A DNA stretch of 64,000 nt from Paenibacillus algorifonticola (GTDB lineage Bacteria; Bacillota; Bacilli; Paenibacillales; Paenibacillaceae). Shown here piece after piece: positions 17,704 to 26,029 of this stretch. A model generated the notes under the pieces. The model saw only the letters and a program-made list of their open reading frames with translations, searched no databases and had not been told where the DNA came from. The stretch is from positions 124,001 to 188,000 of the forward strand of contig NZ_LAQO01000017.1 of the NCBI RefSeq assembly GCF_000971975.1. Direction: 5' to 3'. The translations under genes and the position numbers were made by a program. Positions within the stretch are counted from its first letter, which is position 1. Every line of letters begins with the position of its first letter.

Positions 17704-18357
17704 ATGAACCCCGCTTATCATTATGACGTTCACCTGCCGGAGCATGCGGGTGCAGGCAAAACATATCCTGTTATTTTCACCCTTCATGGAAAAGGCTCGA
17801 ATGAGGCAAACATGCATGGGCTTGTAGCGCCCTTGGCGGACCATTTCATCATCATTAATATCCGAGGGGACCTTAGACTGGGCACCGGCTATCAATATTA
17901 TGAGCTGAAGAGCCTCGGCAACCCGATTCGGGACATTTTTGACCAGGCTGTGCAGCAGCTTGAAGCATTTATTGCTTATGCGACGGAAAAATACCCGATT
18001 GATGCGAGCCAGCGTTATTTGCTGGGCTTTAGCCAAGGTGCGATTTTATCGATGACGCTGGCGCTTACGATGGGGAACAAGTTGAAAGGCATTGTCGCGT
18101 TGAACGGCTATGTGCCGGAGTTCGTCAAAAACGAATATGTGCTGCAAGCGCTGACAGGCGTCTCGGTTTTTGTATCGCATGGGGAATTTGATTCCGTGTT
18201 TCCGATTCGGATTGGACACGAGACAGCGGATTATTTTCAAGCGCTGACGCCGCGTATGACCTTTAAGACGTATCCGACTGACCATGGCGTATCGGAAGAA
18301 AATCAGCGGGATTTTCTAGCATGGTTAACTAATGACAAGGGGGAACAAACACAATGA
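17704..18357 (+). CDS. Alpha/beta hydrolase, phospholipase/carboxylesterase (MhqD-like)
   Basis: 217 residues from ATG 17704, six bases after GAGGAGG. Motifs: VIFTLHGKGSNE (oxyanion loop), nucleophile elbow GFSQGAIL, acid in SHGEFDSVFP and catalytic His in YPTDHGVSEE, all typical of the small cytosolic carboxylesterase family that includes Bacillus MhqD, an enzyme induced by quinones. The stop overlaps the start of the dioxygenase gene by four bases (ATGA), so the two are coupled. The pairing with a ring-cleaving-type dioxygenase supports a role around aromatic or quinone compounds; this is inference. Confidence 0.87.
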   Translation: MNPAYHYDVHLPEHAGAGKTYPVIFTLHGKGSNEANMHGLVAPLADHFIIINIRGDLRLGTGYQYYELKSLGNPIRDIFDQAVQQLEAFIAYATEKYPIDASQRYLLGFSQGAILSMTLALTMGNKLKGIVALNGYVPEFVKNEYVLQALTGVSVFVSHGEFDSVFPIRIGHETADYFQALTPRMTFKTYPTDHGVSEENQRDFLAWLTNDKGEQTQ

Positions 18358-19124
18358 TGCCAGCTTATTTTTTCGCGCATGGCGCGCCGTCCATTGTATT
18401 AGAGAATAATGGCTATACGGCTTTATTGAAAAGCTTTAAGGAGCAGACGCCAAAGCCGAAAGCGATTGTCCTTTTTTCTGCCCATTGGGAGCAGACGGTA
18501 CAGACAGTGGGCGCTGCTCCATCGTACAGCACGATATATGATTTTTCTGGTTTTCAAGATGAGCTGTACCGGATGACGTATCCGGCCGCAGGTAAGCGGC
18601 AGCTCAGTGAGGACATTCAAGCCTTGTTCGCTGAACATGGCATTCCAAGTGTGCTGGATGAGGAAAGAGGGCTTGATCACGGCGCTTGGGCTGTACTCAA
18701 GCTTATTTATCCGGATGCGGATATTCCTGTTGTCGCGCTTTCGGTTAACCGCTATTTGAACAATGAGCAGCAATACGAAATCGGCAAGGCATTAGCTGCG
18801 CTTAGAGAGCAGGATGTGCTGATTATTGGAAGCGGCGGAACCGTCCATAATCTCAGGAAGCTGAATTGGCAGTCTGAGGGGATTGACGAATGGGCGGAAT
18901 CATTCGATAATTGGCTGCAGAGCAAGCTTGAGGCATGGGATCTCCCGGCGCTTTTCAACTATAGGGAGCTGGCTCCCTTTGCGCAGGAAGCTGTGCCGAC
19001 GAGCGAGCATTTTATCCCGCTTCTGCTGGCTATGGGTTCGGGCGATGAGCTGCGTCAAGCAACCTTGCTTCACCGCAGCTACCAGTACGGCAATTTAAGC
19101 TTAAGCTGTTGGAAGTTCGACTAG
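18354..19124 (+). CDS. Extradiol dioxygenase, class III (4,5-DOPA dioxygenase/YgiD type)
   Basis: 256 residues, the usual length for the family. Metal-ligand regions are visible: FAHGAPS with His9, LFSAHWEQ with a second His, and GLDHGAWAVL, the hallmark of DODA-type LigB-fold enzymes; GSGGTVHNL supplies another conserved His. The enzyme is expected to open catechol rings using Fe(II) or Zn(II) and O2. It is translationally coupled to the hydrolase gene upstream and followed 24 bases later by a permease gene, forming a three-gene operon. Confidence 0.88.
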   Translation: MMPAYFFAHGAPSIVLENNGYTALLKSFKEQTPKPKAIVLFSAHWEQTVQTVGAAPSYSTIYDFSGFQDELYRMTYPAAGKRQLSEDIQALFAEHGIPSVLDEERGLDHGAWAVLKLIYPDADIPVVALSVNRYLNNEQQYEIGKALAALREQDVLIIGSGGTVHNLRKLNWQSEGIDEWAESFDNWLQSKLEAWDLPALFNYRELAPFAQEAVPTSEHFIPLLLAMGSGDELRQATLLHRSYQYGNLSLSCWKFD

Positions 19125-19148
19125 AAAGCAGAAGAGAAGGCGAAATTC

Positions 19149-20570
19149 ATGACGGTTGGAACAAAGGCAGTGATCGACAGAGCGGTTATTTTCGCTCTCG
19201 CTGCCGTTTTTATTTTACAGCAGTTTACACATTGGGGGCCGCTTGTTTATGTACTGGGCGGACTTTCCTTTTTGGCGGTGCTCCTGCTGCTGCCTAAGCT
19301 TGAGGGAGTAGCTCTATGGCTGACTCTTTTTTTTATGGCCGGCGGAGTCGTCCTGATGCTGGTGCAGCAAGCGGACGCCGCTTATTGGTTCAAAGCCGCA
19401 AGCATGAACGCGACGTTGGTTACCTTATTCGTATTTGCCCCCTTATTCGGCATTCCAGTGCGTCTGCCGGATTATGTTGCCGCACTGAAGCGGTTCTATG
19501 AAACGCGCATGCGCAGCAGTACAGCCCTGTTCATCGGTACGCAGCTTATGACGCACATAATGGGCGGGTTTATTAACGTCGGGTCTATTCCCGTCGTCTA
19601 TCATTTGGTGTTCGTTAAGCCGCGTTCAGGGCGCTTATCCGGGCTGCTGGCGAATGCCTTGAATCGCGGCTTCGGGGGTGCGATTTGCTGGTCGCCCTAT
19701 TTTGCCGCGATGGCGCTTGTCACCTCTGCGCTCAAGCTGAACTGGTCTTCGCTGGTGCCCTATTTAATCGGGCTGTCACTGATCAGTTTGCTGGTGAGCC
19801 TGGCAGTGGACTTCAAGCAGCTGCGAGCAAAGGATGAGGTAAGCGAGCTTGCAGCAGCGGAAGCAGGAGAGTGGGGTCAGGAGGCCACGGAAGCGGTCGA
19901 GAGTCAGAAGGGCCAAGGCAGGGAGAAGGAAAACGGAAGAGGGGCTTCCTTTCCGATTGGTCTCGGCGTCTATTTGCTGCTGGCGACGGCGGCGATCCTT
20001 CTGTTGGAGCAGCTGATTGATTTGCCCATGGTGCTGATCACCTGCATGAGCGCTATTGTGTTTCCACTATTGTGGTGCTTCGCAAAAGGCGAGCTGCCGA
20101 CATTCCGGCAGGGATTGTCGAATCATTTAACCATCACGCTGCCCGCTTTGCAAAAGGAGATTACGCTGTTTTTAGCCGCAGGCTTTTTCAGCGGATCGAT
20201 CAGCGCTACAGGCTTTGGGAATGTCATTCCCTCCCTGCTCGGGCATATACCGCTCCCCCTTGCAGTATCGTTCTCGATTTTCACAATCGTTATAATTGCT
20301 TCAACCTCATTAATTGGCCTTCATCCAATTGTGCTGATAACGATTCTGGCAACAAGCATAGATCCGGCAGCGGTGCAGATCAGCCCGATTTATTTCGCCA
20401 TTTTGCTGCTCGGAAGCTGGGGGCTGTCCAATCCGATTTCTCCCGCTTCTGCGGTGAACAATCTGCTGACTGGGCTGTTCAACAAGTCGGTTTTCGAGCT
20501 GGCGAGGCCGAATTATATTTTTGCCGCCGTTATGGGGGTGGCCCTCTTATTGTATTTAATGATGATTTGA
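19149..20570 (+). CDS. Multi-spanning permease, ion-transporter-superfamily-like
   Basis: 473 residues with about eleven hydrophobic spans in two halves, joined by a charged cytoplasmic loop near residues 225-270 that is rich in Glu and Ala. Motifs such as GGFINVGSIPVVYH, GGAICWSPYFAAMALV and SATGFGNVIPSLLGH recall the dicarboxylate/ArsB-NhaD type of transporter with two symmetric halves, but I do not recognise a precise family. It is the last gene of the hydrolase-dioxygenase operon and could import or export the compound on which those enzymes act. Terminator follows at once. Confidence 0.7.
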   Translation: MTVGTKAVIDRAVIFALAAVFILQQFTHWGPLVYVLGGLSFLAVLLLLPKLEGVALWLTLFFMAGGVVLMLVQQADAAYWFKAASMNATLVTLFVFAPLFGIPVRLPDYVAALKRFYETRMRSSTALFIGTQLMTHIMGGFINVGSIPVVYHLVFVKPRSGRLSGLLANALNRGFGGAICWSPYFAAMALVTSALKLNWSSLVPYLIGLSLISLLVSLAVDFKQLRAKDEVSELAAAEAGEWGQEATEAVESQKGQGREKENGRGASFPIGLGVYLLLATAAILLLEQLIDLPMVLITCMSAIVFPLLWCFAKGELPTFRQGLSNHLTITLPALQKEITLFLAAGFFSGSISATGFGNVIPSLLGHIPLPLAVSFSIFTIVIIASTSLIGLHPIVLITILATSIDPAAVQISPIYFAILLLGSWGLSNPISPASAVNNLLTGLFNKSVFELARPNYIFAAVMGVALLLYLMMI

Positions 20571-20573
20571 ATG

Positions 20574-20603
20574 AAAAAGGGCACCCTTGGGGGATGCCCT
20601 TTT
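20574..20603 (+). terminator. Terminator after permease gene
   Basis: AAAAGGGCACCC / GGGGATGCCCTTTT stem; arms with A and T runs on each side could serve both strands. Confidence 0.75.
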
Positions 20604-20659
20604 GATTTTATAATGGCAATATGGATAGAAATAATGCTTGAAATAGAATAACGGAGCTG

Positions 20660-21310
20660 CTACTCCTTCAAAATCAGCCCAAACAGCGCTACAAACACAT
20701 ACGCCTGCTCCCGGGAAATGATGCAATCCTTCAAATCCTCGGGGGCTACGGCAATCCCATTAAATTCGCAGGTGCTTAAATCAAGGCCAGCCAGCTTCGT
20801 ATTTGAAAATTGGGCCTGGTCGATTTGGCATTGGAAAAGCTCAAGTTTTTGCAGCTTTGCAAAGCTGAAATCACTTTTGTCCATCGAGCTGTCCTGGAGC
20901 GATACCTGCTTCATATCAGACATTCTGAAATTGGCGTAATCGGCCAAATTATCCTTCCAGACCATGTTTCGCAGCGTAGCGCCGGTCAAATTGATGCCGA
21001 TCATTTTGCAGTTTTTGAACACGGTTCGGTGGATAATCGCATCGCTAAAATCGGCATTCGACAAATCACATTTGTCGAAAATCACATCCGTCAGCTCGAC
21101 CTCATTCAGCGCGGTTTCGGTAAACGTAACATTTTTGAAAATAATTTTGTCGAAAATCACCTTGCGAGCCTGCTGCCCATCCCATACGCAATCCTGAATA
21201 ATGCCCATTTCAAAAAAAGCATGAGATTGCAGCTCGGTCCGCTCCAGCACAGGAAGCTCGATCGGCAGGATCGGCGCCTCAATCGCCATCGTTTTCTTCT
21301 TTTTACTCAA
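20660..21310 (-). CDS. Pentapeptide-repeat protein
   Basis: 216 residues if translation starts at TTG 21310; the ATG at 21319 directly abuts the AGGAG site, whereas the TTG lies nine bases from it. Residues ~40-195 consist of repeated five-residue units with a central Leu/Phe and preceding Ala-like position (for example VIFDKCDLSNADF, GINLTGATL, AGLDLSTCEF), which fold into a square beta-helix. Such proteins range from DNA-gyrase protectors (Qnr, MfpA) to scaffolds; nothing here shows gyrase binding. The short C-terminal tail is hydrophobic (VFVALFGLILKE). It is downstream of the AraC-type regulator gene on the same strand, 50 bases apart. Confidence 0.85.
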   Translation of the reverse strand: MSKKKKTMAIEAPILPIELPVLERTELQSHAFFEMGIIQDCVWDGQQARKVIFDKIIFKNVTFTETALNEVELTDVIFDKCDLSNADFSDAIIHRTVFKNCKMIGINLTGATLRNMVWKDNLADYANFRMSDMKQVSLQDSSMDKSDFSFAKLQKLELFQCQIDQAQFSNTKLAGLDLSTCEFNGIAVAPEDLKDCIISREQAYVFVALFGLILKE

Positions 21311-21359
21311 TACGATCATCTCCTAAACTTCTTCCATGTCGCTTGTCCTCTTCCAACTT

Positions 21360-22124
21360 CTAAATATTCAACGGTGTCGAGTATAAAATATTGCGATAAT
21401 CACTAGGCGTCATGCCCTCGTAATGCTTGAATGTTCGCAGAAACAGCTTATAATCGGAAAAACCGCATTCGCCAGCAATTTCCTTCACGCTCAAATTCGT
21501 GTTCAGAAGCTTCAGCTTCGCCCGACTGATTCGCTGCGTCAAAATATAAGCTTTAATGCCCATCCCTTTCTCCCTTTTCACAACCTTGGAGATGTAATCC
21601 TTATTAAAGTTGAATACCTCTGCAATTTTACGGACATTAATGTCCAGATGCAAATGGGCATCAATCCACCTGCAAATGTTATCGACGATGGCGTGTGGGG
21701 CATGATTTTGCTGGTCAATCGTCCGCGTTAGCTCATTCAATAATAATAACAACGCGGCATTAGCCTCCTCAGCCGAAAAAGAAGAAACATGCAGCAGCTG
21801 CTTAAACAGCTGATTAATCGTCGAAGGCCCATCAATCGGCACATGGGTCGGATAGCTCCGATACTGCTCCGCCTTCGTACCGTAATGCACCCAATAAAAG
21901 CTGACAGGAGACTCGCTTTTCCGATACCCGAAATGAGTCATGCCCGGCCGAAGCAGGAGCATATCGCCTGGGCGGACGACATATTCCCGCTCTTCCTCAG
22001 CGATATACATCTGTCCTTCCAGCATCATAATGATCTCATAATGCAGCGCATTTCGTTTCATGTGCGACCAGTTGCCTTCGGATATGAATTTACCGCATAA
22101 GTAGTGACTCAGCTTTTTATTCAT
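21360..22124 (-). CDS. AraC-family transcription regulator, probable regulator of GH127 gene
   Basis: 254 residues if it starts at ATG 22124 (MNKKLSHYL); an in-frame ATG at 22199 would add 25 residues but has no ribosome site and leaves only 58 bases for both promoters. The N-terminal half is a cupin-type sensor (VVRPGDMLLLRPGMTHFGY); the C-terminal ~100 residues hold two helix-turn-helix motifs (INVRKIAEVFNFNKDYISKVV and VKEIAGECGFSDYKLFLRTFK) followed by the family signature GMTPSDYR. It is transcribed divergently from the arabinofuranosidase gene, so it most likely switches that gene in response to a sugar. Confidence 0.88.
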   Translation of the reverse strand: MNKKLSHYLCGKFISEGNWSHMKRNALHYEIIMMLEGQMYIAEEEREYVVRPGDMLLLRPGMTHFGYRKSESPVSFYWVHYGTKAEQYRSYPTHVPIDGPSTINQLFKQLLHVSSFSAEEANAALLLLLNELTRTIDQQNHAPHAIVDNICRWIDAHLHLDINVRKIAEVFNFNKDYISKVVKREKGMGIKAYILTQRISRAKLKLLNTNLSVKEIAGECGFSDYKLFLRTFKHYEGMTPSDYRNILYSTPLNI

Positions 22125-22257
22125 ATAGACTGATTTATCCACCTTTTCTTCGATTATGAGCCTAATTATTTCGAATTTGATTTGATAAGATACTATCATG
22201 AATGGTTCGCAATGAATAGCAAATAGCTGATTTTAGGTCTAGGGAGGACTCATAAAT

Positions 22258-24564
22258 ATGGCAAAAATAAATCAGGGCTTCGTCAGCCAAAGCGACGTAA
22301 AGCTGCTGGACGGCCTTTTTAAAACGTCACAAGAGGTTGGCGAGCGGTACCTGCACGCGCTTGTTATCGACCGCTTCCTCGCCCCGTGTTATGAGGCGCA
22401 TGGCTTGGTGCCCAAGCAGCCGCGGTACGAAGGCTGGGAAGCCAGAACGATCAGCGGGCATTCGCTCGGGCATTATATGTCGGCACTTGCCGTCACCTAT
22501 CAGGCAACAGGCCATGAGGCGTTAAAAGAGAAGCTGGATTATGCCGTATCGGAGCTTGCAGGCATTCAAGCAGCGACAGGGAGCGGATATGTTGGAGGCT
22601 TGGTCGAAACCCCTTTTATCGAAGTGATTAAAGGAACGGAGATTGGCGGTTTTAGTATGAATGGGTATTGGGTGCCATGGTATAGCGTGCATAAAATTTA
22701 TCAGGGCTTAATCGATGCTTACACACTGACGGGAAATGAGGAGGCTCTGCATGTTGTCAAAGCCTTTGCCGATTGGGCAGTCGATGGACTCACGCAAATG
22801 TCGGAGGAGCAGACGCAGCATATGCTGGAATGTGAGCATGGCGGCATGAATGAAGTGTTTGCGCAGCTGTATGGCCTCACAGGACAAGCCGTCTATATGG
22901 AAGCAGCGGTTCAATTTACGCATAAAGCCATCATTTCGCCGCTGGAGCAGGAGCGGGACGAGCTGCAGGGCAAGCATGCCAATACGCAAATTCCGAAGGT
23001 CATCGGTGTGGCCGAAATTTATGAACAGAACAAGGATTTTACAAGCTATCGCACGGCTGCTGAGTTTTTCTGGCATACGGTGGCCGGCAGACGCTCCTAT
23101 GTTTTTGGAGGGAGCAGCCTCTCGGAGCATTTTGAAGCGATGGATATGGAAAGCTTGGGCATTAAATCGGCGGAGTCCTGCTTTACGCATAATATGCTGG
23201 TGCTGACCCAATATTTGTTTAGCTGGGAGCAAAACAGCGCGTATATGGATTATTATGAAAATGCCTTGTACAATCACATCCTCGGCACCCAGGACCCGCA
23301 TACGGGCAATAAAACTTATTTTGCTTCGACGCTGCCGGGCCATTTCAAAATTTACGGCACCCACGACTCCGCTTGGTGGTGCTGCACCGGAACAGGCATG
23401 GAAAACCCGGGGAAATATGCCGAGGCGATTTATTTTGAAAATCAGGATGATCTGTATGTGAATTTATATATGGCATCCCAGCTGGAATGGAAAGCCAAAG
23501 GGCTAGTCATCAGGCAGGAAACAAGCTTTCCCTATTCAGACACTGTGAAGCTTGTTATTACCGAGGGAACGGCAGAGGCTAATCTTAAATTGCGCGTGCC
23601 ATCCTGGCTGTCGGGAGAGCTGGTGGCGGTCGTGAACGGCGAGCGCAAATATGTTGAAAATCAAGCCGGATACTTGACCATCAGTGGCACATGGAGCAAG
23701 GGGAACCAGATCATTCTCACGCTGCCAATGGCACTGAGAAAGTACACCGCCAAGGATAGCGCAAGCAAAGTCGCCTTTCTTTATGGGCCAATCGTGCTTG
23801 CGGGCAAGTTTGGCAATGAGGGTCTTCCAGAGGATACGATCGTGGATGAAACCGCGTTAAGCATGAAGACGGCGGACGTGCCTGTGTTATGGACGGAAAG
23901 TGAGGACCTATCCGACTTTATCAGGCTGCAGAACGCCGATACGCTAACGTTTGAAATCGCGAAAGAAGTGACCTCCGATGGAAAAGGGGCCACGCTCGTT
24001 CCTTTTTACGCGCTGCATCACGAGTTTTATACGCTGTATTGGAATTTGAATGATGAGGGAGACGCCTTTGAGCAGGAGCTGAATAAGGTGACCATTGATA
24101 GCGTGCAGCCAGATGGGCAGCAGGATGAAATTGGGCATCAGCTTCAAGGCAACTGCTTAACGAGTCTCTATAACGGGTCGTTCACGGACAATCAGAACAA
24201 ACTGCATATGTGGAGAGAAGCGTTTGGCGTCAGCGATGCGTACTTCAGCTACCGACTTGCAGTTGATGGCGCGAAGAAAAATCATCTTTGCGTAGCTTAT
24301 TGGGGCGGAGATCATTTCCGGTTCGAGCATGAAGGTGTGGCATATAATCGGGAGTTTGAGGTGCTGGTCGATGGCGAGATCGTCGGGGAGCAGACGATTC
24401 ATTGCAACAAAATCGGCCATATTTTTTATGTGACTTACGAAATAGCAGAGCCGCTTACACGAGAGAAAAACAGTGTCATTGTCACGTTTAAAGCAAAGTC
24501 GCCTGCGAGCTGCGCGGGCCGGGTTGCGGGAGTTAGAACGACAAGCGTGATAGTCAGCCCATAG
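22258..24564 (+). CDS. GH127 beta-L-arabinofuranosidase-like glycoside hydrolase (DUF1680)
   Basis: 768 residues, no signal peptide, so it acts in the cytoplasm on imported oligosaccharides. The family's cysteine-glycosidase active site is intact: SAESCFTHNM supplies Glu306 and Cys308, and WWCCTGTGMENPGKYAEAIYF region supplies Cys375 and Cys376, matching the Zn ligands and nucleophilic Cys of Bifidobacterium HypBA1. The N-terminal two-thirds are the (alpha/alpha)6 barrel; from about residue 400 the protein is beta-rich, with a final module around 635-768 resembling a carbohydrate-binding jelly roll. An AGGGAGGA site precedes the ATG. The divergent AraC gene is the likely local regulator. GH127/GH146 subgroup assignment is not possible from this alone. 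Confidence 0.9.
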   Translation: MAKINQGFVSQSDVKLLDGLFKTSQEVGERYLHALVIDRFLAPCYEAHGLVPKQPRYEGWEARTISGHSLGHYMSALAVTYQATGHEALKEKLDYAVSELAGIQAATGSGYVGGLVETPFIEVIKGTEIGGFSMNGYWVPWYSVHKIYQGLIDAYTLTGNEEALHVVKAFADWAVDGLTQMSEEQTQHMLECEHGGMNEVFAQLYGLTGQAVYMEAAVQFTHKAIISPLEQERDELQGKHANTQIPKVIGVAEIYEQNKDFTSYRTAAEFFWHTVAGRRSYVFGGSSLSEHFEAMDMESLGIKSAESCFTHNMLVLTQYLFSWEQNSAYMDYYENALYNHILGTQDPHTGNKTYFASTLPGHFKIYGTHDSAWWCCTGTGMENPGKYAEAIYFENQDDLYVNLYMASQLEWKAKGLVIRQETSFPYSDTVKLVITEGTAEANLKLRVPSWLSGELVAVVNGERKYVENQAGYLTISGTWSKGNQIILTLPMALRKYTAKDSASKVAFLYGPIVLAGKFGNEGLPEDTIVDETALSMKTADVPVLWTESEDLSDFIRLQNADTLTFEIAKEVTSDGKGATLVPFYALHHEFYTLYWNLNDEGDAFEQELNKVTIDSVQPDGQQDEIGHQLQGNCLTSLYNGSFTDNQNKLHMWREAFGVSDAYFSYRLAVDGAKKNHLCVAYWGGDHFRFEHEGVAYNREFEVLVDGEIVGEQTIHCNKIGHIFYVTYEIAEPLTREKNSVIVTFKAKSPASCAGRVAGVRTTSVIVSP

Positions 24565-24622
24565 GGCTGCGGCACAAAAAGGCACAAAAGCATTCCACAA
24601 AACCAAGTCACAAAAGCAAGGC

Positions 24623-24656
24623 AAACAACCGGCGCCTAAATAGGCGTCGGTTGTTT
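24623..24656 (+). terminator. Terminator after GH127 gene
   Basis: AAACAACCGGCGCCTA / TAGGCGTCGGTTGTTT, 16-bp stem with one wobble and a two-base loop. The rest of the 300-base gap up to the next gene (24657-24864) shows no gene; it should hold the promoter of the oxidoreductase gene. Confidence 0.85.
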
Positions 24657-24864
24657 GCTGTTTCCACCGTTTGGATCATAAATATGCCAATTGCGAAAAC
24701 GGTTCGATGAAAATCGAACATTGAAACTTCATCCCCAGTATGTTATTTTCTTAAATACAACGATAGCTGTGCTTTGCAAAACCTTTATTGTGGCTCGGGC
24801 TCCAAGAATGCCGCCCGGTAAAATGGATATATTATTTTAAAACAAGGAAGAAGGTTTTTAAGTC

Positions 24865-25878
24865 ATGAACCAAGCTTTAAATAATCGTATGATCGTGTTG
24901 GCAGCACGGCCTGAGAGCATGCCGACAGAGCAGCATTTCGCGATGAAAGACGCAGCGGTGGAACAGCCGGCAGAAGGGCAGGTTGTCGTACGCAGCCTGT
25001 ATTTATCTGTTGATCCGTATATGCGGGGACGGATGAATGACAGCAAGTCGTATATTCCTCCATTTGCCTTAGGCGAGGCGATAGTCGGCGGCGTTGTGGG
25101 CGAGATTGTCGAATCGAAATCCGAGCAGTTTGCAGTTGGAGATAAAGTGCTCGGCATGCTGGGCTGGAAGCTGTACAATGTCGTGGATGCCGCCAGCGTT
25201 CGCAAGGTAGATGATCAAATGGCGCCATTGTCGGCTTATTTGGGCGTTTTGGGGCTTACAGGGCTGACTGCCTATTTCGGTTTGCTGGATATTGGACAGC
25301 CTAAGGCAGGGGAAACCGTGGTCGTATCTGGCGCAGCAGGCGCGGTCGGCATGATTGTTGGGCAAATTGCCAAGCTCAAGGGCGCTCGTGTCGTCGGCAT
25401 AGCGGGAACGGATGAGAAGACCAGCTATTTGAAGCAAGAGCTCGGCTTCGACGAGACGATTAACTACAAGACGGTCGGCGATTTAGGCAAAGCGCTGGAA
25501 GCGGCATGTCCGAATGGAGTCGATGTTTATTTTGACAATGTCGGCGGCGACATTTCCGATCAGGTGATGCTGTTGCTGAACACGCATGCGCGCATTCCGC
25601 TATGTGGCGCTATTTCCTCATACAACAGCAAATCGGGAGACATCGGTCCCCGGATACAGACGCAGCTGATCAAGACGCGTTCGCTTATTAAAGGCTTCGT
25701 GCTGGGCGACTACGCTGACCGTACAGAAGAAGGCATTCAGGCGCTAGGACAGTGGCTCGGAGAAGGCAAGCTGAAATACGAGGAGACGATTGTTGAAGGC
25801 TTCGACAAAGTGCCTCAAGCGTTCCTACAGCTGTTTGAAGGCAAGAATATGGGTAAAATGCTGGTTAAGATTCTTTAG
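24865..25878 (+). CDS. Zinc-independent NADPH-dependent oxidoreductase (MDR family, CurA/YfmJ-like)
   Basis: 337 residues. Early SVDPYMRGRM is diagnostic for the leukotriene-B4-dehydrogenase/curcumin-reductase branch of medium-chain reductases, and the Rossmann motif is VVSGAAGAVGMIVGQIAKLKG. There are no zinc-ligand cysteines of alcohol dehydrogenases. It reduces carbon-carbon double bonds next to a carbonyl using NADPH, a detoxifying reaction for reactive enals/enones. AAGGAAGAAGG lies upstream. It is a single-gene unit followed by a stem-loop. Confidence 0.9.
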   Translation: MNQALNNRMIVLAARPESMPTEQHFAMKDAAVEQPAEGQVVVRSLYLSVDPYMRGRMNDSKSYIPPFALGEAIVGGVVGEIVESKSEQFAVGDKVLGMLGWKLYNVVDAASVRKVDDQMAPLSAYLGVLGLTGLTAYFGLLDIGQPKAGETVVVSGAAGAVGMIVGQIAKLKGARVVGIAGTDEKTSYLKQELGFDETINYKTVGDLGKALEAACPNGVDVYFDNVGGDISDQVMLLLNTHARIPLCGAISSYNSKSGDIGPRIQTQLIKTRSLIKGFVLGDYADRTEEGIQALGQWLGEGKLKYEETIVEGFDKVPQAFLQLFEGKNMGKMLVKIL

Positions 25879-25900
25879 CGAGCTGATTGTAAATGTTTAT

Positions 25901-25946
25901 GGGGGTGTTCAGTTAGAGAAGCTGGCAACTGAACAACCCCAATTTT
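25901..25946 (+). terminator. Terminator after oxidoreductase gene
   Basis: GGGGTGTTCAGTT / AACTGAACAACCCC stem with a bulged base, followed by AATTTT. Confidence 0.75.
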
Positions 25947-26029
25947 AAGTTGTTTGAAAACAAAGGGAGCTTTGCTTCAGGGTTTAATGTCATTGGTTAC
26001 GGAAGTTATTCATTAACTGTATTGAAGAA

